A DNA stretch of 64,000 nucleotides from the NCBI GenBank assembly GCA_002796995.1, contig PEKW01000006.1, forward strand, positions 496,627 through 560,626, in the 5' to 3' direction. Below, in pieces: positions 62,182 through 64,000 of the stretch. Position 1 is the first letter of the stretch. Each line of letters starts with the position of its first letter. A model generated the notes under the pieces. The model worked only from the letters and a program-made list of their open reading frames with translations, did not search any database and was not told where the DNA came from. This stretch comes from Rhizobium sp. GTDB lineage: Bacteria; Pseudomonadota; Alphaproteobacteria; Rhizobiales; Rhizobiaceae. The position numbers and the translations under genes were made by a program.

Positions 62182-63393
62182 TTACTTGGCCGCCAGCGCG
62201 GCGCCTTCGGGCGCCGTGCGCGTGTCGACATCGACCACGACGCTCAAGCCGGCGCGCAGATGGCCCGAATCGAGCACGTCCCGCGGGATCTCGATGCGAA
62301 CGGGAACACGCTGCACGACCTTGGTGAAGTTGCCGGTGGCGTTTTCCGCCGGCAGCATGGAGAAGACCGCGCCCGAAGCCGGGGCGATCGACGTCACCGT
62401 GCCTTCGATCGCCTGGTCGCCATAGGCGTCGACATGGATCGCGACCTTGGAGCCGGGAACCAGTTCGGCAATCTGCGTTTCCTTGAAATTGGCCTCGACA
62501 TAGAGGTCCTGAACGGGAACCAGGGCGGCAAGGCGCTTGCCGGCCGAGACGAGGTCGCCCGTCTGGACCGAAAGATTGCCGACGATGCCGTCATAGGGAG
62601 CCTTCAGCACGGTAAAGGCGAGATCGCGCTCGGCCTTTTCCAGTGACAGCTCGGCCGAGCGCATGCCGGCATCGGCTTCGGCGCGCTGCGCCTTGAGCAC
62701 GGAGACGCTGGCTTCGGCAGCGGCGATATTGGCATCGGCGGCAGCCAGGCTCGCCTTCGCCTGCTCGAGCTGGGTTTTGGCGCTGTCGAGATCGGCGGTC
62801 GAAACCACCTTCTGCTCCTGCAGGCCGCTGACGCGCTTGAGCGAGAGCTCGGCAAGGCTGAGCGTCGCCTGGGCCGACTGCTTCTGCGCCACGGCCTGGG
62901 CCAGCGAGGCGTCGCCGCCCTTGATCTGCGCGTCGATCCGCGCCAGCGTCAGGCGCTGCACGGCGATCTGCGCCTGGGCCTGCTCGGCCGCGATCCGGTA
63001 GTCGCCGTCGTCCAGCGTCACCAAAGGATCGCCAGCCTTGACGCGCTGGTTGCTCGTCACGTCGACCGCCTTCACATAGCCCGAAACCTTGGGCGAGATG
63101 ATCGCGATGTCGCCCTCGATATAGGCGTCCTCGGTCGAGACCATGAAGCGCCCCTCGGTCCACCAGCCGTAACCGTACCAGGCGGCACCAGCGAACAGCG
63201 CAGCCAGGATCACCGGCAGCACCATGTTGCGGCGCTTCTTCGGCGCGACCGGCTCTGCGGCGGCGGCCGGGGCAGCCTGCTGTTCCGCGGTCACGCCGGG
63301 GCGTGCCTCGAGCATTGTGGCGTCGGTGTCGGCGGGCTGCGCATCGGCGGCATTGACGGAGCGGACGGCACTCGTCCTCTGGGATCCTGACAT
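62182..63393 (-). CDS. emrA: HlyD-family membrane fusion protein (EmrA type)
   Basis: A 403-residue periplasmic adaptor anchored by one helix near residue 58 (NMVLPVILAALFAGAAWYGY). STEDAYIEGDIAIISPKVSG starts the barrel-sandwich lipoyl domain, a long coiled-coil hairpin runs from about 145 to 260, and VLKAPYDGIVGNLSVQTGDL closes the lipoyl part. ATG 63393 was chosen; its ribosome binding site is weak, and the first 50 residues are disordered and Ala-rich. It leads the efflux operon, divergent from a TetR gene. Confidence 0.9.
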   Translation of the reverse strand: MSGSQRTSAVRSVNAADAQPADTDATMLEARPGVTAEQQAAPAAAAEPVAPKKRRNMVLPVILAALFAGAAWYGYGWWTEGRFMVSTEDAYIEGDIAIISPKVSGYVKAVDVTSNQRVKAGDPLVTLDDGDYRIAAEQAQAQIAVQRLTLARIDAQIKGGDASLAQAVAQKQSAQATLSLAELSLKRVSGLQEQKVVSTADLDSAKTQLEQAKASLAAADANIAAAEASVSVLKAQRAEADAGMRSAELSLEKAERDLAFTVLKAPYDGIVGNLSVQTGDLVSAGKRLAALVPVQDLYVEANFKETQIAELVPGSKVAIHVDAYGDQAIEGTVTSIAPASGAVFSMLPAENATGNFTKVVQRVPVRIEIPRDVLDSGHLRAGLSVVVDVDTRTAPEGAALAAK

Positions 63394-63421
63394 GATCAAA
63401 CCATTCGCTGGCAAAAAAGGA

Positions 63422-63448
63422 AATCGAACTGAACCGTTCGGTTCGATT
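63422..63448. promoter_or_regulatory. TetR-type operator candidate between emrA and tetR
   Basis: AATCGAAC (63422-63429) and GTTCGATT (63441-63448) are exact inverted repeats; a second, nested repeat GAACCG/CGGTTC (63431-63436, 63439-63444) overlaps it. It sits 29 bases before the emrA start. Confidence 0.7.
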
Positions 63449-63536
63449 GACATAGAGGCTTTTCTATCACATATCAAGAGGCAGAAAGTCAGTACGTTTC
63501 CTATCTGACGGGATGCAGTTAATTTTCGGATAGTCC

Positions 63537-64000
63537 ATGACCCGCAAGCCTAAAAAGGTCGAGGAGATCGCCGCGACCGACTTCCCCTACCCTGTCGTTC
63601 CCAACCGTTTTCCGGCCGGTGCGGACCCGGTCAAGCGCGGCCAGATTCTCGACGGCGCCAAGCAAGTCTTCATGAAGATGGGCTTCGACGCGGCCAGCAT
63701 GAACGACGTGACCCGCGAGGCCGGGGTCTCGAAGGGCACGATCTACGTCTACTTCCAGAGCAAGGAAGACCTTTTCGCCGCCCTGATCGAACGGGAAAAG
63801 GGCCGCTTCACCGAAGCGTTGCGCGACATCCTCGCCGAAAGCAAGGATGCCGAACAAGGCCTGCGCCGCTTTGCCACCGTCTTCATCAACCAGATCGTTT
63901 CCACCGACATGATCCCGGCGATGCGCACCGTGCTCGGCGTCGTCGACCGCATGCCCGGGCTCTGTCATCGCTTCCTGTCAAATGCGCCTGCCAACGCCCG
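63537..64000 (+). CDS. TetR/AcrR-family regulator (cut by window edge)
   Basis: The first 154 residues of a TetR-family repressor; the rest lies outside the window. MNDVTREAGVSKGTIYVYFQ near residue 55 with SKEDLFAALIEREKGRF is the HTH, preceded by KRGQILDGAKQVFMKMGFDA. A 30-residue N-terminal extension precedes the HTH, as in several efflux regulators. It is divergent from the emrAB-type operon and probably represses it through the palindrome at 63422-63448, being released by a toxic compound. Confidence 0.9.
   Translation, partial: MTRKPKKVEEIAATDFPYPVVPNRFPAGADPVKRGQILDGAKQVFMKMGFDAASMNDVTREAGVSKGTIYVYFQSKEDLFAALIEREKGRFTEALRDILAESKDAEQGLRRFATVFINQIVSTDMIPAMRTVLGVVDRMPGLCHRFLSNAPANA

Noticed and set aside
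60535..62646. A 703-codon plus-strand frame opposite emrB and emrA
   Set aside because: It spans two convincing minus-strand genes and their junction and has shadow composition.

Overview
The window is a G+C-rich, gene-dense chromosomal segment from an alphaproteobacterium, most likely a member of the Rhizobiaceae (Rhizobium, Ensifer, Shinella or Agrobacterium type). The basis is the sarcosine oxidase order soxB-soxD-soxA, the rhizobial type S21 ribosomal protein with its basic tail, an aa3-type oxidase subunit IV gene, an Omp25/RopB-like porin, short palindromic repeats of the rhizobial kind between genes, and many ABC, TRAP and LacI modules. I see no rRNA, tRNA, CRISPR array, prophage or intact insertion sequence. 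Both edges cut genes: soxA on the left, a TetR regulator on the right.

Layout. 1-2751: sarcosine oxidase operon (soxBDA..., minus). 3053-4289: rpsU and a TPR lipoprotein. 4383-5766: an aa3 oxidase subunit IV-like gene followed by two small membrane genes that look like transhydrogenase membrane domains without their nucleotide-binding domains. 5901-9159: an orphan FeeM/AHL-synthase-like acyltransferase and a membrane GGDEF-EAL protein. 9596-13345: a TRAP transporter, with permeases and binding protein convergent. 13820-18139: a class I glutamine amidotransferase-like hydrolase, a 2-hydroxyacid dehydrogenase with its LacI regulator, a MarR regulator and a creatininase-family amidohydrolase. 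18221-20337: a His-rich COG0523 metallochaperone GTPase coupled to a WD40 protein. 20645-28201: a chemoreceptor, GSCFA and pyruvyltransferase genes, outer-membrane proteins and a GNAT. 28294-29965: ornithine/lysine decarboxylase with a long leader resembling the alphaproteobacterial speF leader situation. 29966-34350: LysR, a DUF1007-NicO metal transport pair, a GNAT and a TerB-like protein. 34442-40705: KDPG aldolase, CYTH and CHAD proteins, a YafY regulator with its VOC target, EVE protein, trhO and a MATE exporter. 40958-43515: metNIQ methionine importer. 43897-48225: nitroreductase/HxlR pair, GH1 beta-glucosidase, AraC regulator, SnoaL-like protein.

48383-60400 is a carbohydrate region. 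A ribose-type ABC transporter with a TIM-barrel isomerase and a Gfo/Idh/MocA oxidoreductase forms one operon, facing a LacI regulator across twin palindromes. Next to it lies a lacI-xylB-xylA xylose operon with its own twin palindrome. 60568-64000 is an EmrAB-type efflux operon with a divergent TetR regulator.

The strongest second-look items are the degenerate transhydrogenase membrane pair, the ornithine decarboxylase leader with candidate leader ORFs, the matching 21-bp twin-operator geometry at two LacI-controlled promoters, and the YafY operator pair. All functional statements rest on reading the translated proteins; no database search was run.
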